A stretch of DNA of 23,289 nt from Leptolinea sp. UBA1437 (GTDB lineage: Bacteria > Chloroflexota > Anaerolineae > Anaerolineales > Anaerolineaceae): assembly GCA_002329625.1 (NCBI GenBank), contig DCTP01000011.1, positions 1 to 23,289 on the forward strand, given 5' to 3'. A model generated the notes under the pieces. The model saw nothing but the letters and a program-made list of their open reading frames with translations, made no database searches and had not been told where the DNA came from. The position numbers and the translations under genes were made by a program. Below are positions 14,861 to 22,649 of the stretch, in pieces (within the stretch, counting starts at the first letter, position 1; every line of letters begins with the position of its first letter).

Positions 14861-16276
14861 ATGGATAATCCACAAAAATATCAATTACAGGGAATCGACG
14901 ATGCCGATTACGAATACGGATTTCAGGATCCGGATATTTCCGTCTTTCGAACGGAAGCCGGATTAAATGAAAAAGTTGTCCGCCAGATTTCCGCGATGAA
15001 GGAAGAGCCGGAGTGGATGTTGGAATTTCGGCTTAAAAGTTTGAAACATTTTTTGGAGCGGCCGATGCCGACTTGGGGTCCGGATTTGTCCGAATTGGAT
15101 TTGGATCATCTTGTCTATTATGTCCGTCCGACCGAAAAACCGCAAAATAATTGGGATGAAGTTCCTTCCACCATCAAAAATACTTTTAATAAATTGGGAA
15201 TTCCGGAAGCCGAACAGAAATTTCTGGCTGGAGTCGGTGCACAATATGAATCGGAAATGGTCTATCATAATCTTCAGGAACATCTTTCCAAACAAGGTGT
15301 TATATTCCTGAGTATCGAAGACGGTTTGAAACAATATCCCGATTTGTTCAGAAAATATTTCGGGACCGTTGTCCCTTATAACGATAATAAATTCGCCGCT
15401 TTAAACAGCGCTGTTTGGTCGGGCGGATCATTTGTTTATATACCGAAAGGTGTCCATGTCGACCTGCCTCTTCAAGCTTATTTTCGATTGAACTCAGCGA
15501 ATATCGGTCAGTTCGAACGTTCCTTAATAATTGCCGATGAGGGTTCGCAAGTTCACTATGTCGAAGGGTGTACGGCTCCGCAATATTCCACAAATTCCTT
15601 TCACAGCGGTGTGATTGAGATTATTGTCGGCAGAAATGCCCGTGTCCGTTATTCCACCATCCAAAATTGGTCGACAAATGTTTATAACTTAGTCACTCAA
15701 CGGGCAAAAGTTTTCGCACACGGGACAATGGAGTGGGTGGATTCCAATCTGGGATCGAAAGTGACCATGAAATATCCCGCCTGTTATCTAATGGAAGACG
15801 GTGCGCACGGTGAAATTCTTTCCATGGCATTTGCCGGCAAAGGACAAATCCAGGATGCGGGATCGAGAATGATCCATTTGGCACCCAATACCACCAGCAA
15901 GGTCACTTCGAAATCAATCAGCAAAAACGGCGGACGCTCATCCTATCGCGGTTATATGAAAATCAACAAGAATGCTGAAAATGCCAAATCAAATGTGGTT
16001 TGCGATGCTTTAATCTTGGATGATCGCTCTCAATCCGATACCTATCCGACCATGGATATCGATCAGCAGAAAGTATCCGTAGGACATGAGGCTTCAGTTT
16101 CAAAAGTCGGGGAAGAACAGCTGTTTTATCTCATGAGTCGCGGATTAAGCGAAGAAGATGCCACCACGATGGTTGTTTCCGGTTTTATCGAACCGCTTGT
16201 CAAGGAACTTCCCATGGAATATGCGGTTGAAATGAATCGTCTGATACAACTTCAAATGGTAGATTCGATTGGGTGA
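14861..16276 (+). CDS. sufB: SufB, iron-sulphur cluster scaffold subunit
   Basis: A 471-residue scaffold subunit of the SufBCD complex, the site of cluster assembly. It shows the SufB-specific GGSFVYIPKGVHVDLPLQ, YVEGCTAP, GSRMIHLAPNTTS and GRSSYRG segments, and ends with the EEQLFYLMSRGLSEEDA region shared with SufD. The Cys in VVCDALIL matches, from memory of the alignment, the essential Cys405 of E. coli SufB. I chose the ATG at 14861 with GGAGA five bases upstream. The open frame extends back into sufC, but that part is not SufB-like. It is somewhat shorter in the N-terminal part than E. coli SufB. sufD starts 7 bases after its stop. Confidence 0.96.
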   Translation: MDNPQKYQLQGIDDADYEYGFQDPDISVFRTEAGLNEKVVRQISAMKEEPEWMLEFRLKSLKHFLERPMPTWGPDLSELDLDHLVYYVRPTEKPQNNWDEVPSTIKNTFNKLGIPEAEQKFLAGVGAQYESEMVYHNLQEHLSKQGVIFLSIEDGLKQYPDLFRKYFGTVVPYNDNKFAALNSAVWSGGSFVYIPKGVHVDLPLQAYFRLNSANIGQFERSLIIADEGSQVHYVEGCTAPQYSTNSFHSGVIEIIVGRNARVRYSTIQNWSTNVYNLVTQRAKVFAHGTMEWVDSNLGSKVTMKYPACYLMEDGAHGEILSMAFAGKGQIQDAGSRMIHLAPNTTSKVTSKSISKNGGRSSYRGYMKINKNAENAKSNVVCDALILDDRSQSDTYPTMDIDQQKVSVGHEASVSKVGEEQLFYLMSRGLSEEDATTMVVSGFIEPLVKELPMEYAVEMNRLIQLQMVDSIG

Positions 16277-16283
16277 GGCAAAA

Positions 16284-17513
16284 ATGATATCAAACAATCA
16301 ACAAAATCTATCAGTCCAATCAAATTATGAGTATTTGTTCAAACTGATTCAATCGGCAGATGACTCCAACCTCGATCGGATCAAAACACAAACTGCGGAA
16401 ATGCTGGCTGAAAATGAATATACAACGGCCGAAGGAAGCCCTCAAACTCTGACGGATGCCAATGAAAAAGTTCTTGCCGGACGCTTTCTTTGGGAAGACG
16501 GCGTTCGCAGCACAGGCTTGGACAGTAATACCCGAAAACAGGGCGTTTTACTGGACACCTTAGAGAATATCCGAGCGAACCAGCCGGAAATATTCCTGAA
16601 AATTAAATACTGGCAGGAATCGCTTCAGCAGAATCCACTTGAAGCGTTGATTGGCAGTATCGCCAAAGAGACCATTGTCTTGTATGTCCCGAAATTTGCG
16701 GTTGTATCCAAAGAGTTGCTGTTGGACGTCGTTCTCTCGCAACCCGGTCGAAACGCACTGATGCGTTTTTGGGTTTTCCTGGAAGACGGAGCACAAGCGG
16801 TATTTACCATCAATCTGCGTTCGCGTAAAGCGGAGGGTGAAAATTTTTATACCAGCTGCTTACAGGTCAGGGTCGGTGACGGAGCCCATTTAATTCTGAA
16901 TGAAGTTCAGGATTTTCATCAGAAGATTTATGTGACAGCCACAAAATCCATTACGACCGGTAAAGTGAGCAATATCCAATGGAATACCTGTGAATTAGGC
17001 TCGATCAAACTTCGAAACAACGCCACCATGAATCTGAAAGGAGAAGGATCGAACGGACTTATTTATGGGTTATATTTCGCAACCGATCATCAGGATATCG
17101 AAATGCAAACCCGCCAGAATCATTTGGCGCCGAATACTACCAGTTTTCTGCATTTCAAGGGAGCCATCAATGATGACGCTTATGCGAATTGGCAGGGAAT
17201 GATTTATGTTGATCCCGCCGCTAAAAAAACCGACGGCTATCAAAAGAATGAAAACCTGATGCTCTCTCCCAACGCCCGAGTCTTCACGAAACCCGGTCTG
17301 GAGATTGTCACCGACGACGTTAAATGTTCTCACGGGACGACAGTCAGTGAGATCGATGCGGATCAGATTTTTTATTTGATGAGCCGCGGCATGTCCAAAA
17401 ATGAATCCGAACTATTAATCCTGCAAGGATATTTTGACGCAATTCTCAATAATATAACCTATGATCCGATACGGGAGAAATTAAAAGAGAAAATATATTT
17501 GAAAATGATTTAA
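16284..17513 (+). CDS. sufD: SufD, iron-sulphur assembly subunit
   Basis: A 409-residue partner of SufB in the SufBC2D complex, needed for iron supply to the assembling cluster. The N-terminal ~120 residues are helical and poorly conserved, as usual. The core beta-helix is marked by HLAPNTTSFLHFKG and NWQGMIYVDPAAKKTDGYQ. The C-terminal part has KCSHGTTVSEIDADQIFYLMSRGMS, in which the His matches the SufD His360 position of E. coli by memory. The start is the ATG at 16284, with GTGAGG five bases upstream. An in-frame TTG at 16269 would overlap sufB and is less likely. Confidence 0.94.
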   Translation: MISNNQQNLSVQSNYEYLFKLIQSADDSNLDRIKTQTAEMLAENEYTTAEGSPQTLTDANEKVLAGRFLWEDGVRSTGLDSNTRKQGVLLDTLENIRANQPEIFLKIKYWQESLQQNPLEALIGSIAKETIVLYVPKFAVVSKELLLDVVLSQPGRNALMRFWVFLEDGAQAVFTINLRSRKAEGENFYTSCLQVRVGDGAHLILNEVQDFHQKIYVTATKSITTGKVSNIQWNTCELGSIKLRNNATMNLKGEGSNGLIYGLYFATDHQDIEMQTRQNHLAPNTTSFLHFKGAINDDAYANWQGMIYVDPAAKKTDGYQKNENLMLSPNARVFTKPGLEIVTDDVKCSHGTTVSEIDADQIFYLMSRGMSKNESELLILQGYFDAILNNITYDPIREKLKEKIYLKMI

Positions 17514-17557
17514 TCGAACGAGGACTATTTTCTTTCCGTTCGATTCCGGAGGTTAAA

Positions 17558-17824
17558 GTGGGTGCGATACCGACAATGCGGGAGCCGATTCCCGAAGTAA
17601 ATTATGAAGTGGGCGATTTGGTCGAAGTCTTATGTGACCACGATCGAAAAGGCGTCCGAGTTAACGGCTGGTTGAAGGGCATTGTTGTCCAAGTGGATAA
17701 TAAAATGATTGCCGTGCAATTCCGGACTAACGTTTATCTGACAGACGGATGGATGGTGCCGGACCATATTCTTTGGTATCCGTTGAATTCGCCGAATATA
17801 CGACCATATCAGAAAAAAGCCTGA
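17558..17824 (+). CDS. Small conserved-looking SH3-like protein inside the suf operon
   Basis: An 88-residue acidic-to-neutral soluble protein that I do not recognise by name. It starts at a GTG with GGAGG five bases upstream; an ATG six codons later (17576) lacks such a site. Residues ~15-70 alternate short hydrophobic strands: YEVGDLVEVL, GVRVNGWLKGIVVQVDNKMIAVQF and GWMVPDHILWY. The pattern, with VGDxVEV at the start and a G-x-V-V turn, is like SH3/KOW/Tudor-type small barrels. There are no CxxC pairs, no membrane helix and only one Cys. It is 44 bases after sufD and 22 bases before sufS, in the same orientation, so it is very likely cotranscribed. It is not SufA, SufT or SufE. A role in iron-sulphur assembly is suggested only by position. 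Confidence 0.75.
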   Translation: MGAIPTMREPIPEVNYEVGDLVEVLCDHDRKGVRVNGWLKGIVVQVDNKMIAVQFRTNVYLTDGWMVPDHILWYPLNSPNIRPYQKKA

Positions 17825-17846
17825 AATTAATAGAAAAGGATTAGGA

Positions 17847-19076
17847 ATGGACGAAAAACAAATTATTCAGGACTTTCCGATTTTTCATCAACCCGATCGA
17901 AACGGAAAAACACTTTGCTATCTGGATTCGGCAGCCACGACACAGAAGCCTTTATCCGTTCTCGAAGCAATGGACACTTACTATAAGACGTACAATGCCA
18001 ATATTCATCGGGGGGTTTACCATCTCTCGGAGTTGGCAACGGAAGCTCATGAAACAACGCGCGAAAAAATTCGGGCTTGGATTCATGCCCGATCGACGAC
18101 GGAGATTATATTCACTCGGAATACCACCGAATCGATTAATTTGGTAGCCTATAGCTGGGGAAGAAAAAATTTGAATGCCGGCGATCATATGATCCTGACC
18201 GAAATGGAGCATCATTCCAACCTGGTTCCCTGGCAGATATTGGCAGAGGAAAAAGGCGTCGAACTGGATTTTATTCCGATAACGGATGCGGGGGAATTGG
18301 ATCTCGAAGTTTACCGACAACTTCTTGAAAAGCATCCAAAGCTGGTCTGTGCAACCGGTATGTCCAACGTGATGGGGACGATTCCACCTTCCAAGGAAAT
18401 GATCTCCGCCGCTCACGCCGCAGGCGCCCTCTTTCTGTTAGACGGTGCGCAGATGGTTCCGCATATGCAGGTAGATATTCGGGATCTGGATGCAGACTTT
18501 TTTGCCTTTTCCGCCCATAAAATGTTGGGACCGACCGGAATCGGCGTCTTATATGGTAAAGAGTCGCTATTGGAGGCGATGCCGCCTTTCCTCGGAGGAG
18601 GCGACATGATAAAGAAAGTTCATTTGCGATCCTTTTCGGCAAATGACTTACCTTATAAATTTGAAGCGGGAACACCCGCCATCGCCGAAGCGATTGGGTT
18701 TGGAGCGGCAATTGATTATTTGGCTCAAATCGGCATGGATGCGGTCTTTGAGCATGAATCGGAAATAACCCGTTATGCCATTCAGGAGTTGATGAAAATT
18801 CCGGGGCTGAAAATCATCGGACCTTTAACTTCTTCTAATCGGGGATCGGCAGTCAGTTTTACTTTAGATTATGTTCACCCTCATGATGTGGCTCAAATAT
18901 TGGACAGAGAAAACATTTGTGTCCGCGCAGGACATCACTGCGCCATGCCGGTACATGAACGATGCAATGTTGACGCTTCCACCCGGGCTAGTTTTTATAT
19001 TTACAATTCGCTTACTGATGTCGATCGTTTAATAGACGGCTTGAAAATCGTACATCAGCTTTTTGGACAGGACTGA
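17847..19076 (+). CDS. sufS: SufS, cysteine desulfurase
   Basis: A 409-residue PLP enzyme that takes sulphur from cysteine and hands it to SufU as a persulphide. It begins DFPIFHQP and has YLDSAATTQKP. EMEHHSNLVPW (His near residue 123) stacks on the cofactor, and Lys225 in FSAHKMLGPTGIG binds PLP. The active-site Cys365 is in RAGHHCAMP. The short loop around this Cys is the group II (SufS) form. Length is normal for the family. An AGGA ribosome-binding site precedes the ATG. The stop overlaps no gene, but sufU begins one base later, consistent with coupled expression of the enzyme and its acceptor. Confidence 0.96.
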   Translation: MDEKQIIQDFPIFHQPDRNGKTLCYLDSAATTQKPLSVLEAMDTYYKTYNANIHRGVYHLSELATEAHETTREKIRAWIHARSTTEIIFTRNTTESINLVAYSWGRKNLNAGDHMILTEMEHHSNLVPWQILAEEKGVELDFIPITDAGELDLEVYRQLLEKHPKLVCATGMSNVMGTIPPSKEMISAAHAAGALFLLDGAQMVPHMQVDIRDLDADFFAFSAHKMLGPTGIGVLYGKESLLEAMPPFLGGGDMIKKVHLRSFSANDLPYKFEAGTPAIAEAIGFGAAIDYLAQIGMDAVFEHESEITRYAIQELMKIPGLKIIGPLTSSNRGSAVSFTLDYVHPHDVAQILDRENICVRAGHHCAMPVHERCNVDASTRASFYIYNSLTDVDRLIDGLKIVHQLFGQD

Positions 19077-19077
19077 A

Positions 19078-19470
19078 ATGGACGATTTATATCGCGAAAA
19101 TATTTTGGATCATTATAAGAATCCCATTTATAAAGGGACGTTGGAACCGGCGGATCTGAGTTTTGAAGATGAAAACCCTTTGTGCGGGGACCATCTGCGA
19201 ATCGATTTGCGGGTGGATGAAAAAGGAAATGTGACCGATGCCCGATTCAGCGGTCACGGATGCGCTATTTCGCAAGCTTCAGCCGATTTATTACTCGAAT
19301 CCATTATCGGGAAAAATATCGAAGATCTCAAGAAACTGACCAAAGAAGATATCTTGGATTTACTTGGAATTGAGGAATTAGGACCTGTCCGATTAAAATG
19401 CGCTTTATTATCCCTAAAAGTTTTGAAAGGCAGTTTATACGGAATCGGACAAAAAGACGAGGATTTATAG
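19078..19470 (+). CDS. sufU: SufU, zinc-dependent sulphur acceptor (short form)
   Basis: A 130-residue IscU-fold protein that accepts sulphur from SufS. The metal ligands Cys36 and Asp38 (PLCGDH), Cys62 (GHGCAIS) and Cys108 (VRLKCAL) are all present. GHGCAISQASADLL is the family hallmark. The Cys62-Cys108 spacing is about 16 residues shorter than in the Bacillus SufU that I remember, so the characteristic SufU insertion seems to be missing. The IscU-type His before the last Cys is a Lys here, which keeps it on the SufU side. The ATG at 19078 is one base after the sufS stop. An upstream TTG in frame is rejected. It is the last gene of the operon, with a strong terminator after it. Confidence 0.92.
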   Translation: MDDLYRENILDHYKNPIYKGTLEPADLSFEDENPLCGDHLRIDLRVDEKGNVTDARFSGHGCAISQASADLLLESIIGKNIEDLKKLTKEDILDLLGIEELGPVRLKCALLSLKVLKGSLYGIGQKDEDL

Positions 19471-19523
19471 AAATCAAGGTCTTTGATCCGGCTCCTCCGT
19501 TTTCAAATCAATATTTATAAAAT

Positions 19524-19556
19524 AAATCGTGCGGAAGCTATTTCCGCACGATTTTT
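19524..19556. terminator. Strong hairpin terminator after sufU
   Basis: AAATCGTGCGGAA (19524-19536) and TTCCGCACGATTT (19542-19554) pair perfectly over 13 bp around a 5-base loop. The T-run 19552-19556 follows on the plus strand. On the minus strand the flank reads TTTTATTTTAT, so it can also stop the converging plsX unit. It lies in the gap between convergent genes, as expected for a shared terminator. Confidence 0.9.
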
Positions 19557-19598
19557 ATAGACTTCCAGTAAAATCTTTTCGAATTTTACTTTGAAGTA

Positions 19599-20300
19599 TT
19601 ATTCGATATCATCCAACGGCAGTTTATCCGTAACTTCATCGATAAATTCCGGGGACAATCGATCTTCTTTGGCGTATTTACGGATGGTATCCTTGAGTTT
19701 ATCAAGCATAATCGTATCATATTTAAAATTCGCATTCGGATCGATCGATGATTTCGGTCCGAGAAAAATCAATATCGGATGAATTTTATCTTCGGGAAAA
19801 TCGATCCCGCGACTGACAAAATACTTTTTCACCGCTTCCAAATTTGCCTCGGCATCCAAATCGGGTCTCCCCAAAGATTCCTGACCGAAAATCTTCATAA
19901 ACATACTGGCTTTTTTCTGAGTCCAGCGTTGTTTTTTTTCATCATAGCCAATTACGCCACCTTGAAAATAGGGCATTAGGATAAACGCGCCTGCCGTTCC
20001 AACCAACAAATGGTCGACCGGATCCATGTAGTGATAAATTGAAAAATTATCACTCAGCCCTTTCAGCTTAACATTGAAAATATTGTTATTGCTCGGTTCT
20101 CTGCCCCAGCGAGTTGTCATAGAGATGGATATCTGCGAAAGAATGACACCGGCGATCAAAGCGATAAAAGACCAGGTAAAATATTGCGGAGAAAATGCCG
20201 CAACCGCACCGGCTATCAAAATCGCAAAAGATATGGCGGTTATATATTTGGATTTTTTCCGATTTGATTTTAGTTTTCGTTCATTAGTGTAAATATACAT
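19599..20300 (-). CDS. Two-helix membrane protein with degenerate NERD-like domain
   Basis: A 233-residue protein of unassigned function. A basic N-terminus (residues 1-18) precedes two membrane helices (about 19-38 and 42-60). The rest should be cytoplasmic. Residues ~80-125 (LKGLSDNFSIYHY, then PVDHLLVGTAGAFILMPYFQGGVIGYD) resemble the NERD domain pattern of a 'DHlvv...Gvfvie.K..' strand pair. However, the catalytic acidic-Lys pair is replaced by MPYF, so nuclease activity is doubtful. The last 60 residues are charged and helical, ending in an acidic tail. It starts 20 bases after the plsX stop, with GGGA upstream of the ATG, so it is probably cotranscribed with plsX. A link to membrane biogenesis is a guess from position. 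Confidence 0.6.
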   Translation of the reverse strand: MYIYTNERKLKSNRKKSKYITAISFAILIAGAVAAFSPQYFTWSFIALIAGVILSQISISMTTRWGREPSNNNIFNVKLKGLSDNFSIYHYMDPVDHLLVGTAGAFILMPYFQGGVIGYDEKKQRWTQKKASMFMKIFGQESLGRPDLDAEANLEAVKKYFVSRGIDFPEDKIHPILIFLGPKSSIDPNANFKYDTIMLDKLKDTIRKYAKEDRLSPEFIDEVTDKLPLDDIE

Positions 20301-20320
20301 GAATCATTCCCTTGTTTAAA

Positions 20321-21319
20321 TTATGCCAATTCTTCCTGAATGGATTGCCGAACGTTCCCGATTAAATCAACATTCAAAGCTTCCCGTACAACTTTTATAG
20401 CACTGACCAATGCCGTACTGTTTGAACGCCCGTGCCCGACGAAAACCAACCCGTCAATCCCCAACAGGGGCGCTGCCCCGACTGCATTCGGATCCATCTT
20501 TGATTTTACGGCGGATAAAATATTCTTGGCTAAAGAGTTATCCCCACCGGATGCCATCGCAGGCATTAACTGTTCTTTCAAAATATCAGTCAACATTTTC
20601 GCGGTCGCTTCCGAAGTCTTCAAAAAGATATTTCCGGTAAAGCCATCGGTCACCACCACATCCGCTTTTCCGGCAAAAACTTCTTTTGCTTCCACATTTC
20701 CGATGAAATTGATTTTTTTCGAAGATTCCAATAAAGGATAAGTCGTTCGCATTAGTTCGTTACCCTTCCCGGGTTCTTCGCCGTTATTTAAGAGACCGAC
20801 TTTAGGCTTGGAAATCTTCTGCATCGCTTCCGCATATATGGAGCCCATAACAGCGAATTGCAGCAGATATTCCGGTCGGCAATCCGAATTCGCTCCGATA
20901 TCGATTACTACACTAAACCCTTTTGCAGTCGGAAACAGTGCGGTTAATGCCGGACGGGCGACGTTTCTGATCCGTCCCAATTCACGCAGGCTATTAAACA
21001 TGGCCGCGCCGGTATTTCCGGCGGTCAAAAACGCTTCTGCCTTTCCTTCTTTAACCAATCGCAGACCGACAGCCATTGAATTATTCGGCTTCAGTTGAGC
21101 ACTTTTTACCGCTTTTTCACCCATTTCAAGGATATCTTCCGCATGAACGATTTCGATCGGTAATCCGGCAAAGTCACTTTCCGAAACATGCTTCAGAATA
21201 ATATCTTTATGACCTACCAGAATAATGTTTTCATTCAAATTTTTCGCCGCATAGATTGCGGCTTCAATCTCCGGTTGGGGGCAATCATCGCTGCCCATTG
21301 CATCCAAAACAATAGCCAT
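20321..21319 (-). CDS. plsX: PlsX, acyl-ACP:phosphate acyltransferase
   Basis: A 332-residue peripheral membrane enzyme that converts acyl-ACP to acyl-phosphate, the acyl donor for PlsY in phosphatidic acid synthesis. The start VLDAMGSDDCPQPE is the family opening (usually DAMGGDxxP). Also typical are FLTAGNTGAAM, DIGANSDCRPEYLLQFAVMGSIYAE, LLNNGEEPGKGNEL and VVTDGFTGNIFLKT. Length is normal. AGGAG before the ATG is a good ribosome-binding site. No fabH, fabD or acpP gene is nearby, unlike many genomes; the neighbour is the membrane protein above. I see no clear promoter in the 170-bp upstream gap. Confidence 0.95.
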   Translation of the reverse strand: MAIVLDAMGSDDCPQPEIEAAIYAAKNLNENIILVGHKDIILKHVSESDFAGLPIEIVHAEDILEMGEKAVKSAQLKPNNSMAVGLRLVKEGKAEAFLTAGNTGAAMFNSLRELGRIRNVARPALTALFPTAKGFSVVIDIGANSDCRPEYLLQFAVMGSIYAEAMQKISKPKVGLLNNGEEPGKGNELMRTTYPLLESSKKINFIGNVEAKEVFAGKADVVVTDGFTGNIFLKTSEATAKMLTDILKEQLMPAMASGGDNSLAKNILSAVKSKMDPNAVGAAPLLGIDGLVFVGHGRSNSTALVSAIKVVREALNVDLIGNVRQSIQEELA

Positions 21320-21418
21320 ATTGTCTCCTGACAGTAAAAATCTATTTTAAAAAACCGAATTGCAGGTTTTTCATTCTATTTTCAACTTATTCTTAATCTT
21401 CCAACCCACAGCGAAATT

Positions 21419-21436
21419 CTGATCCGATAAGATCAG
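21419..21436. other. Small inverted repeat upstream of the tRNA promoter
   Basis: CTGATC (21419-21424) and GATCAG (21431-21436) form a 6-bp inverted repeat with a 6-base spacer, ending 16 bases before the -35 of the tRNA-Leu promoter. It may be a protein site or a chance palindrome. Confidence 0.2.
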
Positions 21437-21452
21437 TTTGCGTCTCATTTCC

Positions 21453-21480
21453 TTGACAACGCTGCGTACCTGATTATAAT
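21453..21480 (+). promoter_or_regulatory. Promoter of tRNA-Leu
   Basis: A perfect TTGACA (21453-21458) and a perfect TATAAT (21475-21480) are 16 bp apart. The start point would be near 21487, a few bases before the mature tRNA. Together with the terminator after the gene, this marks a single-gene transcription unit. Confidence 0.85.
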
Positions 21481-21492
21481 ACAAAAGCTAAC

Positions 21493-21576
21493 GCGCTGGT
21501 GCTGGAATTGGCAGACAGGCATGGTTGAGGGCCATGTGACATCTTCGTCGTGGGGGTTCGATTCCCCCCCAGCGCA
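21493..21576 (+). tRNA. tRNA-Leu (anticodon GAG)
   Basis: The acceptor stem GCGCTGG (21493-21499) pairs with CCAGCGC (21569-21575), and A21576 is the discriminator base. The D arm contains GGAATTGGCAGAC as in bacterial leucine tRNAs. The anticodon arm is CATGG-TTGAGGG-CCATG, giving GAG. The variable arm is long, with GAC/GTC pairing, which confirms a class II tRNA. The T arm is GGGGG-TTCGATT-CCCCC. The 3' CCA is not encoded and must be added after transcription. Confidence 0.95.
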
Positions 21577-21577
21577 C

Positions 21578-21605
21578 AAAAATCGCTTATTTATGCGATT
21601 TTTTT
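21578..21605 (+). terminator. Intrinsic terminator of tRNA-Leu
   Basis: AAAAATCGC (21578-21586) and GCGATTTTT (21595-21603) form a 9-bp stem with an 8-base loop, and the T-run continues to 21605. It begins two bases after the mature tRNA end. Confidence 0.85.
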
Positions 21606-21662
21606 AAACCAAGTCATACCTTTTTTATTGTAAAATCGTCGGTTTTCGATTAAGATCATTTC

Positions 21663-22559
21663 ATGCAAACCCAATCACAACTAACGGTTGTTATTCCGGC
21701 ATATAACGAAGAAAAATCTCTCCAAACATTTCTGCCTCAGGTACTCAAATACTGTGACGAAAACCATTTCCGGCTGATCGTAGTAAATGACGCTTCTACC
21801 GACCATACCGCAGAAGTTTTGGATCATTTTCGGAATCAATTCCCGGAAATCATGAAAATTGTGAATCATAAAGTGAACAAAGGATACGGCGGTGCCCTCT
21901 CTACCGGCTTAAAGCAGGCTGAAACACCTTTTGTCGTAACTTTAGACGCTGACGGTCAGCACCGGCTGGAGGATGTCACTGCCCTGATGTGGGAACAGCA
22001 ACGCACCAATGCTGATTTGGTAATCGGTCGCCGGCCGGAAAAGATAAACGGTGATCTTCAGCAAAGCTACCGCTCATTGGGGAAAAAATTGATCCGGCGA
22101 GTCGCCAAAATGATGATGGATGTTCCCGTACGTGATCTGAACAGCGGACTCAAATTATATAATACAGAACTGGTTCAAAAATACCTTCCGGTCTGCCCCG
22201 AAAGCATGGCTTTTTCGGAAATTATCACTTTGATCTTCTTGCAAAATAAACATTTGGTCACTGAAATTCCCATCGAAATAGCTCCGCGAAAAGAAGGCAA
22301 AAGCTCTGTCACAACCATGACCGCGCTCGAGACAATCATCCAGATTTTTAATATCATTATGTTGTTCAGTCCCTTACGAATATTTCTGCCCGTCGGAACA
22401 TTTCTAATGGCGGTGGGAATTTTATGGGCGATTCCCTTTCTGATCCACGGAAACGGATTAAGCACAACCGCATTACTGTTTATTACGACCGGATTGATTC
22501 TGTTCATGATGGGTCTCATCGCAGAACAATTAGCCCAAATTCGCAGAAAAGACTTTTGA
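21663..22559 (+). CDS. DPM1/GtrB-like polyprenyl-phosphate glycosyltransferase
   Basis: A 298-residue GT2 enzyme that would transfer a hexose from a nucleotide sugar to a polyprenyl phosphate on the cytoplasmic face of the membrane. VVIPAYNEEKS (residues 9-19), NDAST (42-46), the metal site DADG (95-98) and the DLNSGLKLYN segment are those of dolichol-phosphate-mannose synthase relatives. Two hydrophobic segments (about 235-258 and 266-285) anchor the C-terminus, as in GtrB-type proteins. The start ATG at 21663 has only a weak AAGATC upstream. It is a single plus-strand gene after tRNA-Leu, followed by a hairpin. It could supply lipid-linked sugar for GT-C enzymes such as those at 978-4009; this is functional inference, as they are not in one operon. 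Confidence 0.85.
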   Translation: MQTQSQLTVVIPAYNEEKSLQTFLPQVLKYCDENHFRLIVVNDASTDHTAEVLDHFRNQFPEIMKIVNHKVNKGYGGALSTGLKQAETPFVVTLDADGQHRLEDVTALMWEQQRTNADLVIGRRPEKINGDLQQSYRSLGKKLIRRVAKMMMDVPVRDLNSGLKLYNTELVQKYLPVCPESMAFSEIITLIFLQNKHLVTEIPIEIAPRKEGKSSVTTMTALETIIQIFNIIMLFSPLRIFLPVGTFLMAVGILWAIPFLIHGNGLSTTALLFITTGLILFMMGLIAEQLAQIRRKDF

Positions 22560-22566
22560 AATAGAA

Positions 22567-22611
22567 TCAGAGAAAAGATCGCTTGACCCTTATCAAGAAT
22601 CTGTTCTCTGA
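22567..22611. terminator. Long imperfect hairpin between convergent genes
   Basis: TCAGAGAA (22567-22574) pairs with TTCTCTGA (22604-22611). Inside it AGAT (22576-22579) pairs with ATCT (22599-22602), and CTTGA (22582-22586) with TCAAG (22593-22597). The result is 17 bp broken by small bulges. No T-run follows on either strand, so it is a probable rather than typical terminator between the DPM1-like gene and the converging hydrolase gene. Confidence 0.45.
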
Positions 22612-22649
22612 AATATACGGGTTGATTGATTTTGCTTTGTAGCGGTCAA

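Noticed and set aside
17952..18711. Open frames of 146-154 codons antisense to sufS
   Set aside because: They lie entirely inside the well-supported sufS gene and have low-complexity, motif-free translations.
21349..21371. Hairpin AAAAACC/GGTTTTT upstream of plsX as a terminator
   Set aside because: The stem has only two G-C pairs and no upstream minus-strand gene would need it. Chance pairing in AT-rich DNA is as likely.
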